Assembly (NCBI GenBank): GCA_007135435.1
Contig: SLIW01000101.1
Location: forward strand, 1 to 5,483
Direction of reading: 5' to 3'
Length of the DNA stretch: 5,483 bases
DNA from: Natronomonas sp.
GTDB taxonomy: Archaea; Halobacteriota; Halobacteria; Halobacteriales; Haloarculaceae
Part shown: positions 1 to 5,400 of the stretch, piece after piece
How the letters are laid out: each line of letters starts with the position of its first letter
Position numbering within the stretch: position 1 is the stretch's first letter
Program-made: the position numbers and the translations under genes
Notes under the pieces: generated by a model
What the model was told of the DNA's origin: nothing
The model's input: only the letters and a program-made list of their open reading frames with translations
The model's database searches: none

Positions 1-123
1 GGTCACCAGCCGCTCGACCGGGAGGCCTCGCTCGAGTGCCCGGTAGAGGGCCCACGAGGAGTCCTTCCCGCCGGAGAAGAGGCTCACCCACGGCTCACCC
101 CCGGGACCACCTCGGGTGGCCAC
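1..123 (-). CDS. dph6: Dph6-family diphthine-ammonia ligase, N-terminal fragment
   Basis: This is the 5' end of a gene whose remainder lies left of the window; 41 codons are visible. Translation gives GEPWVSLFSGGKDSSWALYR, with the PP-loop SGGKDS of ATP pyrophosphatases (ATP-PPi hydrolysis and adenylation). The context W-V-S-L-F-S-G-G-K-D-S-S-W-A-L is what I know from archaeal Dph6 (MJ0570-type) proteins, which amidate diphthine on elongation factor 2 in the cytoplasm. The start is uncertain. I chose GTG at 123-121 because it leaves about 12 residues before the conserved W-V. An in-frame ATG at 207-205 would add 28 low-complexity residues with many A/T-ending codons. A GTG at 87-85 would remove the conserved W. 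The DUF373 gene ends upstream on the same strand at 304. The family call is firm; the exact substrate is inferred. Confidence 0.75.
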   Translation of the reverse strand, partial: MATRGGPGGEPWVSLFSGGKDSSWALYRALERGLPVERLVT

Positions 124-256
124 AGTGGTGTGCGAAGCGGACGGGCGGGTACCGGTCGTCGGAGGTTCGCCGGCCTTCCTTGGATCCCGTCCCCCGTCCG
201 TGTACATACCTGATGGTCCCGGGCGAGCGGCAAATGGCCGTCGGTTCGTCGGGGCA

Positions 257-282
257 GGAACGGTCACGCTCTCGGCCGTTCC
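257..282 (-). other. Hairpin between the DUF373 and dph6 genes
   Basis: Seven-base perfect arms GGAACGG (257-263) and CCGTTCC (276-282) flank a 12-nt loop, about 22 nt past the DUF373 stop codon. No T-run follows on the minus strand, so it does not look like a classical archaeal oligo-T terminator. It could be a 3' end processing structure or chance in GC-rich DNA. Confidence 0.3.
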
Positions 283-303
283 GTTCTGGGGATCGTCCCG
301 CCG

Positions 304-1431
304 CTATTCGGGGAACTCGTCGAGCTGCCGACCCGTCTCGGTCATCCGGGAGGTGATCACGACGCCCACGAGGCTCACCATGATCCCGGCGGCGACGAAC
401 AGCGCGAGCCGTCCCCAGATGGAGAGGGCGAAGCCCTCGACCGAGATCGGCCCGGCGACCAGGGTGGGCGCGGCGACGGGTTCGAGGACGCCCGCGCGCT
501 CGAGGAAGTAGCCGGTGAACCCCCGGACGACGAGACCGACGGCGACGACGCCGAACGGGAGGTTCATCAGCGCGCTGGAGACGCCCTCCTCGGCGAGCAG
601 CTCGTCGATGAGCCGGCCGGTCGCCGCCGCCAGCGCCGCCGCGGCGAACCACGGCACGCTGTCGAAGAGGAACCGGAGCACGAGGAGGATCTCCGCGGCG
701 TCGCTCATCCCGGAGACGCCGATGCCGCCCGCGAAGACGCCGACGAGGGCGAGGCCGGCGCCGACGACGTAGGTGACGAGCGACACCCGACCGGAGTAGA
801 AGGCGTCGCGGACCCAGCGGGGGAGCGCCGCGACGAAGTCGTCGATACCGAGGCCCTTGTAGAGGAGGAAGGTGCCGATGACGGCGGCGATGGAGGCCAG
901 CGCGATCGCGACGCTGTCGGCCAGCAGCAACAGCAGCGGGAACGCGAGCAGGGCGGCTCCGATGGGGACGAGGATCGTCGAGCGCAGCTCCTCGTCGCCG
1001 AGGAACTGCTTCAGCAGGTAGTACGTCGACTCGATGTCGTGGGACTGGCGGACGACGACCCGGTCGACGGCGTCGACCCGCACGCGGCTCTCGACGATGG
1101 GGACCAGCCGCTCGTCGCTGGCTGAGTCGGTGACGATGATCGCCGAGTCGGGGGCGTAGGTCTCGACGAGCTGGTCGGTCTGGCGGGCGACGGCGCGGTC
1201 GCTGTTGATGCCCTCGCCACCGCCGGAGACGACCGCGACGATCGCTTCCTCCCCCGAGTCCCCGAGGTCGCGGGCGACGCGCAGGGTCTCCAGCAGGCAG
1301 TTCACCCGGCTGTTCTCCGGGTCGTCCACGCCCACGTCGGTGACCAGCGCCTGGACCGCCTCCCACCCGACGACGGGACCGTCCGGTCCCAGGCCGCCGT
1401 CGCGGTCGACGCACATCACCAGCGTGCTCAC
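304..1431 (-). CDS. DUF373 family multi-pass membrane protein
   Basis: The 375-residue product starts with STLVMCVDRDGGLG, the N-terminal signature I associate with the archaeal DUF373 family, whose function is unknown. Residues 1 to about 150 form a soluble alpha/beta domain with VSGGGEGINSDRA (68-80) and a hydrophobic strand before TDSASDE (101-107). Residues 153 to 360 hold about six membrane helices, near 153-171, 173-191, 217-236, 249-271, 288-303 and 341-360. A short polar tail follows (TSRMTETGRQLDEFPE). I place the start at GTG 1431-1429, not the upstream ATG at 1458, because the family begins at S-T-L-V and an AT-rich box lies about 30 bp upstream, fitting a leaderless mRNA. It is followed at 123 or 207 by the dph6 start on the same strand. 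No signal peptide is seen; the cytosolic domain probably faces in. The family call is strong; no role can be assigned. Confidence 0.88.
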   Translation of the reverse strand: MSTLVMCVDRDGGLGPDGPVVGWEAVQALVTDVGVDDPENSRVNCLLETLRVARDLGDSGEEAIVAVVSGGGEGINSDRAVARQTDQLVETYAPDSAIIVTDSASDERLVPIVESRVRVDAVDRVVVRQSHDIESTYYLLKQFLGDEELRSTILVPIGAALLAFPLLLLLADSVAIALASIAAVIGTFLLYKGLGIDDFVAALPRWVRDAFYSGRVSLVTYVVGAGLALVGVFAGGIGVSGMSDAAEILLVLRFLFDSVPWFAAAALAAATGRLIDELLAEEGVSSALMNLPFGVVAVGLVVRGFTGYFLERAGVLEPVAAPTLVAGPISVEGFALSIWGRLALFVAAGIMVSLVGVVITSRMTETGRQLDEFPE

Positions 1432-1455
1432 GCGGTGTGGTTGCCGTCCGGCGGG

Positions 1456-1469
1456 CAAAAGCTTTCAGG
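1456..1469 (-). promoter_or_regulatory. Putative TATA-box promoter of the DUF373 gene
   Basis: On the minus strand CCTGAAAGCTTTTG is an AT-rich island in GC-rich surroundings, centred about 30 bp before the GTG at 1431. This is the spacing expected of a haloarchaeal TATA box feeding a leaderless transcript that starts at the start codon. It does not match the TTTAWA-type consensus exactly. Confidence 0.45.
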
Positions 1470-1484
1470 CCGACCTTTTTGCAC

Positions 1485-1528
1485 GCGAACGCGGGTCGCG
1501 CGCCGTACGGCGCGCGACACCGGTTCGC
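1485..1528. repeat. Long near-perfect palindrome upstream of DUF373
   Basis: The central 24 bp (1495-1518) form a perfect palindrome around CCGTACGG, centred between 1506 and 1507. After four unpaired positions per side, outer arms GCGAAC (1485-1490) and GTTCGC (1523-1528) pair in register. Flanking TTTTTGC (1476-1482) and GCAAAAA (1530-1536) extend the symmetry with a one-base shift. It lies 54 to 97 bp upstream of the DUF373 GTG, just behind the putative TATA box. It could be an operator for a dimeric regulator, a cruciform-forming element or a dispersed palindromic repeat. Confidence 0.7.
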
Positions 1529-1543
1529 GGCAAAAACGTCGAT

Positions 1544-1583
1544 GAAAAATAGCGCCTGCTCCCTTCAGCGCCCTTCGGGCGCT
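1544..1583 (-). terminator. Possible oligo-T transcription terminator
   Basis: Read on the minus strand, a hairpin (AGCGCCC / GGGCGCT, 1567-1583) is followed after about 17 bases by ATTTTTC (1544-1550) and then by a second T-run (1532-1536). Archaeal termination uses oligo-T tracts, with or without a preceding hairpin. The site could end transcripts arriving from the zinc-finger and HalOD1 genes or insulate the DUF373 promoter. Confidence 0.35.
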
Positions 1584-1655
1584 TCCGGTCCGCGGGCGCT
1601 ACCGGCGGCTCACTCCGTTCGCCGCCGGAGAACCGCGCTCGCTTCGCTCGCGCGG
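1567..1655. repeat. Cluster of three GC-rich hairpins
   Basis: Three perfect stems follow one another: AGCGCCC/GGGCGCT (1567-1573 with 1577-1583, 3-nt loop), CCGGCGGC/GCCGCCGG (1602-1609 with 1621-1628, 11-nt loop) and CCGCGC/GCGCGG (1633-1638 with 1650-1655, 11-nt loop). The last loop contains TCGCTTCGCTC. Clusters of this style (CTCGCTTCGCTCG, CACTCCGTTCG) are, from memory, common between haloarchaeal genes and give spurious arginine-rich ORFs. Their role is not known to me. Confidence 0.55.
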
Positions 1656-1866
1656 ATGCTCGACAACCTCGCCAGATTCCGTCGACAGCCCTCGGTTCTC
1701 GATACACCGACCCCGATCACAAACCCGACGCATTCCTGGATGTGTATAGACCGTAACGAGAGCTCAGCCGGTGGTGAACTCGCTGTAATCCACTCGGGTA
1801 TTGTCGGTCACGGGATTAGGTGTAGAATCACGCATCGTGTAGAGGTCGTTTCTCGACTCGAGTTCG

Positions 1867-1880
1867 CCACCTCGTGGTGG
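1867..1880 (-). other. Short hairpin past the zinc-finger gene
   Basis: CCACC (1867-1871) and GGTGG (1876-1880) form a perfect 5-bp stem with a TCGT loop, about 47 nt beyond the TAG of the zinc-finger gene on the minus strand. No T-run follows, so a role in 3' end formation is only a possibility. Confidence 0.25.
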
Positions 1881-1927
1881 AGGTGTGCGGGAGGGGAACC
1901 GGAACCACTCCGACTGGTGGAAACCTG

Positions 1928-2134
1928 CTACGACACCTCGTGGTCGTTCCGCGTGGTGTCCCACCGTCGCCGACACTCGTCGCTGCAGAACCTGAGTATC
2001 CGGTACGTGCCGTCCGGGTCCGTCTGCCCGACCGTCGGGTGCCAGCTTCCGGCATCGAGACGCGTCCCGCACGTTCCACAGTGCGTCGGGGTGTCGCCCT
2101 GATCGGTGTCCGACGCCGGGTCCTCATCCGCCAT
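1928..2134 (-). CDS. Small zinc-finger protein (Cys4, TRASH/DUF7576-like)
   Basis: The 68-residue product has C19-G-T-C22 and F49-C50-S-D-E-C54 followed by R-R-R-W58. A CxxC knuckle plus a downstream F-C-S-x-x-C-x-x-x-W/F motif is typical of TRASH/MYM-like treble-clef zinc fingers. Many short haloarchaeal proteins, such as those grouped as DUF7576, carry this pattern; that family assignment is from memory. The four cysteines should bind one zinc. The N terminus (1-17) is acidic and probably disordered. The start ATG at 2134-2132 lies 46 nt after the HalOD1 stop on the same strand, so co-transcription is likely. I see no clear Shine-Dalgarno site and no separate promoter. A role in nucleic-acid or protein binding within a signalling unit is inferred. 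Confidence 0.8.
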   Translation of the reverse strand: MADEDPASDTDQGDTPTHCGTCGTRLDAGSWHPTVGQTDPDGTYRILRFCSDECRRRWDTTRNDHEVS

Positions 2135-2180
2135 GGGGACCCCGGCCCTCGAGATCGGTCATGGACGCCCCGTTCACCGG

Positions 2181-2480
2181 CTACGCCGGGGCCGGCGATT
2201 CGTCCGTCTCGGCCCCCACGTCGGGGATCACGGTGACGGCGCCATCACAGATGTCGACGGTGCAGCCGGCCATGGTGAAGGTCACCGCGATCCCGGTCCG
2301 GGGGCGAGCGTCCACTGGGCCCTGGAAGATCGCGTCGAGGGCGTCTGGGTCGATCGCGTCGTACATCGGCGGGAGCTCCGTCGCGGGCGTCCCCGTGGCC
2401 TCGGAGATCGCCATGATGACCGCGGTACTCACGTCCTCGGTCTGCGCGAGCGACTGGGTCTGGGACTCGGTTACACTCAT
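2181..2480 (-). CDS. HalOD1 output domain-containing protein
   Basis: The 99-residue product matches the halobacterial output domain 1 pattern. It has V-S-T-A-V (17-21) in the first helix, then L-P-P-M-Y-D-A-I-D-P-D-A-L-D-A-I-F (36-52), a variable loop with R-P-R-T-G (59-63), and strands V-T-F-T-M-A-G-C-T-V (66-75) and A-V-T-V-I (81-85). HalOD1 occurs alone or behind sensor domains in haloarchaea and is thought to relay signals to unknown partners; no enzymatic residues are known. I chose ATG 2480-2478 (MSVTESQTQS) over the ATG at 2522 because the extra 14 residues fall in the regulatory intergenic DNA. There is no Shine-Dalgarno motif; a small stem (2491-2504) sits 10 nt before the start. 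It leads the zinc-finger gene and lies downstream of the large Bat-type regulator, so it may be controlled by it. Confidence 0.88.
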   Translation of the reverse strand: MSVTESQTQSLAQTEDVSTAVIMAISEATGTPATELPPMYDAIDPDALDAIFQGPVDARPRTGIAVTFTMAGCTVDICDGAVTVIPDVGAETDESPAPA

Positions 2481-2522
2481 TGACTCTCTACCCGTTCCGA
2501 CGGGGTACGGGGACAAAGCCAC

Positions 2523-2575
2523 ACCATCTCAATTGAGAGTCGGACGCTGAACGGGATGCTATCAGTTGAGATGGT
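2523..2575. promoter_or_regulatory. Inverted repeat upstream of the HalOD1 gene, possible operator
   Basis: ACCATCTCAA (2523-2532) is the exact reverse complement of TTGAGATGGT (2566-2575). Extending inward, the two 16-bp arms (2523-2538 and 2560-2575) agree at 14 of 16 positions. The left arm also contains a 12-bp perfect palindrome, TCTCAATTGAGA (2527-2538). The element lies about 45 to 95 bp upstream of the HalOD1 ATG, in the position of a promoter or upstream operator. CAATTG may itself be the TATA-like core. A paired binding site for a dimeric regulator is a reasonable inference, but no factor can be named. Confidence 0.5.
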
Positions 2576-2667
2576 CGACGTGGGACCGACAGCCAGCGTA
2601 CCCATCGTGGCTCTCGGTCGACACCCGATCGGTTTTCCCGTCGTCCTTCACGGTCGACGCTGAACGG
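2543..2667. repeat. 12-bp direct repeat in the HalOD1 upstream region
   Basis: GACGCTGAACGG occurs at 2543-2554 and again at 2656-2667, 113 bp apart and in the same orientation. The first copy lies between the arms of the inverted repeat; the second is about 60 bp past the stop of the Bat-type regulator. A direct repeat of this length in a 245-bp intergenic region is suggestive of a binding site but could be chance. Confidence 0.35.
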
Positions 2668-2725
2668 CTTCCACGTCCTTCCTTGCCGAGACCGTTCGCC
2701 ACCGACGTCCCCTCACAGGTGTCAG

Positions 2726-4906
2726 TCACTCGGCGTAGAGCAGTCCCAGCAGCTTGCGCTGTGCCGCGCGGAGGTGGTGATTGAAGGTCGGCTGGGCGAT
2801 GCCGAGCATCTCGGCGACCTCGCGACCGCTGGACGCACGCGGCGAGTCGAAGTAGCCACTGAGGAACGCCGTCCGCAGGACCTCCGCCTGGCGATCGGTC
2901 AGCCGCTCGTTCAGCGCCGACTCGAACGCCTGGCGCGTCTGCACCGACCGCTCGCCCTCCCGACTCGCCACCAGCGTCGTCTCCGGGTACTTCGACTGGA
3001 ACCGGGCGGCGAAGCCCCGGACGTCGGCGTCGCTCGAGAGCTCGACAACCACTCGACCCTCCCCGCGCTCCGCCGCCAGTGCCTGCAGCCCCACCCCGTG
3101 ATCGAGACAGAAGGAGACGACGTTCGGCTCCCGCAGGGTGCATTCGAACACGGCGCTGTCCCCACCGTCGTCGACGAGGCTGCATTCCTCGATGGCGAGC
3201 GCCCGATCGGCGTACGCGAGCACTTCCTCGACCTCGGCCCCCCGGGTCGAGAAGAATATCCGGAGCCGGTCGTCGTCGCGTGGCACCACGCTCCTGAACG
3301 TCACCCCGCAGTCGACCTGCGCGGACAGCTCCACCAGGGCGACCTCCGGGCTCCGCAGCTCGAACTCGAGTTCGACCACGCGGTCGCTGATCAGGGCCCG
3401 CTTGCTCTCGACGGCATTGATGGCGTGGGCGATGACCTCGCCGAGTTCTCCCAGCACCGTCTGCACGTCCCCGGTGAAGAACCCCGGTCGGTCGACGTAG
3501 ACGGTCAGGACCCCGTACAGCGTCTCCCCGTGCACGAGGGGGATGCTCGCGAAGGTGCGGAAGTCCCGTTTCAGCGCCTCCTCGCGGTCGGGGCCGGAGG
3601 GGAGGTCCCGGACCACGTCCGCGACCACCTGCACCTCGCGGGTCCGGACGGCGGTCTCGACCGGGCCCGCCACGGCGGGGCCGTCCTCGGTCGTGATACC
3701 GACGCTCGCGAGGTACCCGTCCTCGGCGCCGGCGCTGGCTCGTGCCGCGAACGTCCCGGTGAGCTCGTCGTAGGTACCGATCCAGACGAACCGGACGTGA
3801 TCGACGGTCGCCAGCCGTTCGCAGACCGTGCGCTCGAGCTGGGTGCGCGTCGACGCCCGTACGACACCCTGGGCGATGTCCCGGATGACGGTGTTGATCC
3901 GGTCGAGGCGTTCGAGGGCCTCGTTCTTCGCGTCCAGGGTGGCCTCCCGCTCGCGGACCTCGCGTTCGCGTTCGAGCCGCTCCAGGGCCGCCTCGGCGTT
4001 GGTCGCCAGAATCCTGGCGAAGTCCACGCTCGTCGACGGCATCGTCCCATCGACGGTCCCCGCCAGGAGCACGCCGTGCGTTCCCAGCGGTAGCACGAGC
4101 AGGCTCTCCAGCGGGCCGTCTTCGCCAGTCAATGCCTCGCCAGACGAGCCGTCTGTATCGACGATAGGTCGATCCGCGGCGAACGCCCGCCGGACGGTCG
4201 TCGCGGCGACTTCCGTCAGGTCGGCGTCGATCCCCGTGGCACCCGCCTCCGGACCGTCGACGAAGAGGAGCGTCGCCCCCTGGTCCGAGGCCGCCGCCGG
4301 GTGAAGCGCCCCCCGGTCCGGATCGTACAGGCAGACGACGGCGACGGGGAGGTCGAGGACGTCCGCGGCCGCCTCGATCGTCGACTCCGCGATCGCGTCG
4401 TCCGACGGCGCAGCCATCAGCCCGCCGGATACCGTCGTCAGCGAGGTCAACCGGGTCTCGCGCTCGTGACGCTCGAGCGCGTGGTGGAGCGACCGGATCA
4501 GGAGCTCGCCCGAGATCTCGTCCTTGAGGAGGTACGACTGGGCGCCGTGCTGGACGGCCCTGACGCCGACGCGCTCGTCGCTGAGGCCCGTGAGCACCAC
4601 GACGGGGACGTCCGCGGGATGCTCGAGGACCGCCGTGAGCGTGTCGAGGCCCGTGCTGTCCGGGAGCGCCAGGTCGAGGAGGACGACGTCGATCGCCCCG
4701 TCGTCCAGCTGCTGGAGCCCCTCGTCGAGCCGATCCGCGTGGTGGACCGTCGGCGGCCCGCTCGTTCCTCTCGATCCAGCCGCAACACCCCGACCGGTAC
4801 CCGCAGGCACCCGCCCGGCCGCGTCCCGGAGCATCTCCTCGATGAGCCGTCTGTCGCCGGGGTTATCCTCGATCAGCAGCACCTGGGACAGGCGCTCCCG
4901 GATCAT
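2726..4906 (-). CDS. Response regulator with REC, two GAF domains, Bat-type domain and HTH_10
   Basis: This 726-residue fusion begins with a receiver domain (about 6-145): acidic pair E13-D14, phosphoacceptor D78 in V-V-L-L-D-L-A-L-P-D, T106 in V-V-L-T-G, and K128 in Y-L-L-K-D. A first GAF-like region (about 160-305) is followed by an E/R-rich coiled coil (303-345) and a second GAF (about 351-500) with F-A-S-I-P-L-V-H-G (452-460). A Bat-like domain (about 505-650) and a C-terminal HTH_10 (about 666-720) follow; the HTH_10 has L-T-D-R-Q-A-E-V-L, Y-F-D-S-P-R, and V-A-E-M-L-G-I-A-Q-P-T-F-N-H-H-L-R. The last two modules are those of the bacterioopsin activator Bat family. The protein should bind DNA in response to phosphorylation by an unlinked histidine kinase and to ligand or redox input. 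ATG 4906-4904 is chosen because the receiver starts at once and GAGG precedes it by 7 nt; the ATG at 5032 adds 42 unsupported residues. Targets are unknown. Confidence 0.92.
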   Translation of the reverse strand: MIRERLSQVLLIEDNPGDRRLIEEMLRDAAGRVPAGTGRGVAAGSRGTSGPPTVHHADRLDEGLQQLDDGAIDVVLLDLALPDSTGLDTLTAVLEHPADVPVVVLTGLSDERVGVRAVQHGAQSYLLKDEISGELLIRSLHHALERHERETRLTSLTTVSGGLMAAPSDDAIAESTIEAAADVLDLPVAVVCLYDPDRGALHPAAASDQGATLLFVDGPEAGATGIDADLTEVAATTVRRAFAADRPIVDTDGSSGEALTGEDGPLESLLVLPLGTHGVLLAGTVDGTMPSTSVDFARILATNAEAALERLEREREVREREATLDAKNEALERLDRINTVIRDIAQGVVRASTRTQLERTVCERLATVDHVRFVWIGTYDELTGTFAARASAGAEDGYLASVGITTEDGPAVAGPVETAVRTREVQVVADVVRDLPSGPDREEALKRDFRTFASIPLVHGETLYGVLTVYVDRPGFFTGDVQTVLGELGEVIAHAINAVESKRALISDRVVELEFELRSPEVALVELSAQVDCGVTFRSVVPRDDDRLRIFFSTRGAEVEEVLAYADRALAIEECSLVDDGGDSAVFECTLREPNVVSFCLDHGVGLQALAAERGEGRVVVELSSDADVRGFAARFQSKYPETTLVASREGERSVQTRQAFESALNERLTDRQAEVLRTAFLSGYFDSPRASSGREVAEMLGIAQPTFNHHLRAAQRKLLGLLYAE

Positions 4907-4913
4907 GGCCGTC

Positions 4914-4917
4914 CCTC
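4914..4917 (-). promoter_or_regulatory. Shine-Dalgarno-like site of the Bat-type regulator
   Basis: GAGG on the minus strand ends 7 nt before the ATG at 4906. It supports that start over the upstream in-frame ATG at 5032. No TATA-like AT-rich box is visible close upstream, so the promoter may lie further away. Confidence 0.45.
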
Positions 4918-5108
4918 GAGCAGACAGGGTCCCGCGATGGAACGACGAACGCAGCGAGCCTGCGTCTCGAATCCGCACCGTGAGGAGACCGTCGGACGCG
5001 CCCCGCGTGAGACGTCCCTCGAACCACCGCACCGGAGGACGCTGGCCGAGGAGACGGGCCTCCTGCCTTCGGCGCAGGAGTGATGTCGTCGAGGCGATGC
5101 GGGTGGCG

Positions 5109-5309
5109 TCAAGATCGCGACCAGGACGCCGCCACCCACCGTACTCCGTCGGATTCGAACCGCCGTCCGTGTTCGGGGTCCCGACCGTGGCGGTCCGTCT
5201 CGTCGATGGCCGGACCGGACGAGGCAGGTCCGTTCACCCCCGAACACCGGGGATGGCGACCGCGCTGCAGGGTACGTCGGCTCCCCCGTCCCCGATCGGG
5301 CGTGTACAT
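5109..5309 (-). CDS. Possible small leaderless ORF of unknown function
   Basis: Sixty-six codons start at ATG 5309 (MYTPDRGRG). The AT-rich box AATTAA (5332-5337) is centred 25 bp upstream of this ATG, the spacing of a TATA box for a leaderless mRNA. Against it, the product is very arginine-rich (14 residues), has no recognisable domain, and about a quarter of its codons end in A or T, more than in the neighbouring genes. It may mark a transcription start for the regulator's long leader, not a protein. It ends 202 nt before the Bat-type regulator. Confidence 0.2.
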   Translation of the reverse strand: MYTPDRGRGSRRTLQRGRHPRCSGVNGPASSGPAIDETDRHGRDPEHGRRFESDGVRWVAASWSRS

Positions 5310-5331
5310 ACGTTCCGGGGACGAGGTGGTG

Positions 5332-5337
5332 AATTAA
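5332..5337. promoter_or_regulatory. AT-rich TATA-like box AATTAA, direction uncertain
   Basis: AATTAA is the clearest AT-rich core in the right-hand intergenic DNA. On the minus strand it reads TTAATT, 25 bp before the ATG at 5309. On the plus strand it would place a transcription start near 5360, about 40 nt before the first ATG of the tandem repeat. It could serve either direction. Confidence 0.35.
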
Positions 5338-5400
5338 GGACTTTCTGGCCAACTATTCCACTCGCCAGGGATCCGGACCGTGAAGGGATGGACGGGGGTG

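Larger units (their letters stand above)
1432..1927. other. 496-bp gene-free region
   Basis: No reading frame here looks like a real protein; the open frames are arginine- and serine-rich shadows of palindromic DNA. From the left it holds the DUF373 promoter, the long palindrome, two T-rich stretches on the minus strand (1532-1536 and 1544-1549), three GC hairpins (1567-1655) and a lower-GC segment of about 1680-1870 (about 53% GC by my count over 1741-1860). It ends in a short hairpin near the stop of the zinc-finger gene. It probably contains the 3' end of that transcript and the DUF373 control region. Confidence 0.6.
4907..5331. other. About 425 bp without a convincing gene
   Basis: Open frames on both strands are arginine-rich or have codon third positions with too many A/T for this genome. 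No RNA gene is recognised. The stretch is the upstream region of the Bat-type regulator and possibly the leader of its transcript. One small open frame (5109-5309, minus) is listed separately at low confidence. Confidence 0.5.

Noticed and set aside
95..1414. Long minus-strand open frame of 439 codons
   Set aside because: It is an arginine-rich shadow of the DUF373 gene in another frame, with no domain or hydrophobic pattern.
1465..1707. Minus-strand 80-codon frame over the hairpin cluster
   Set aside because: The product is made of palindromic repeat DNA and is arginine-rich; such frames recur wherever these hairpins occur and are not supported as proteins.
2774..4093. Long plus-strand open frame of 439 codons opposite the Bat-type regulator
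   Set aside because: It is the antisense shadow of a high-GC gene whose minus-strand product has clear domains.
5148..5172. tRNA T-arm-like GGTTCGAATCC on the minus strand
   Set aside because: The T stem has a mismatch, no matching acceptor strand, D arm or anticodon arm is found about 60 nt upstream, and the motif is simply R-F-E-S codons of an open frame.
4903..5352. Minus-strand 149-codon frame upstream of the regulator
   Set aside because: It overlaps the regulator start out of frame, has no domain and is rich in R, S and P.
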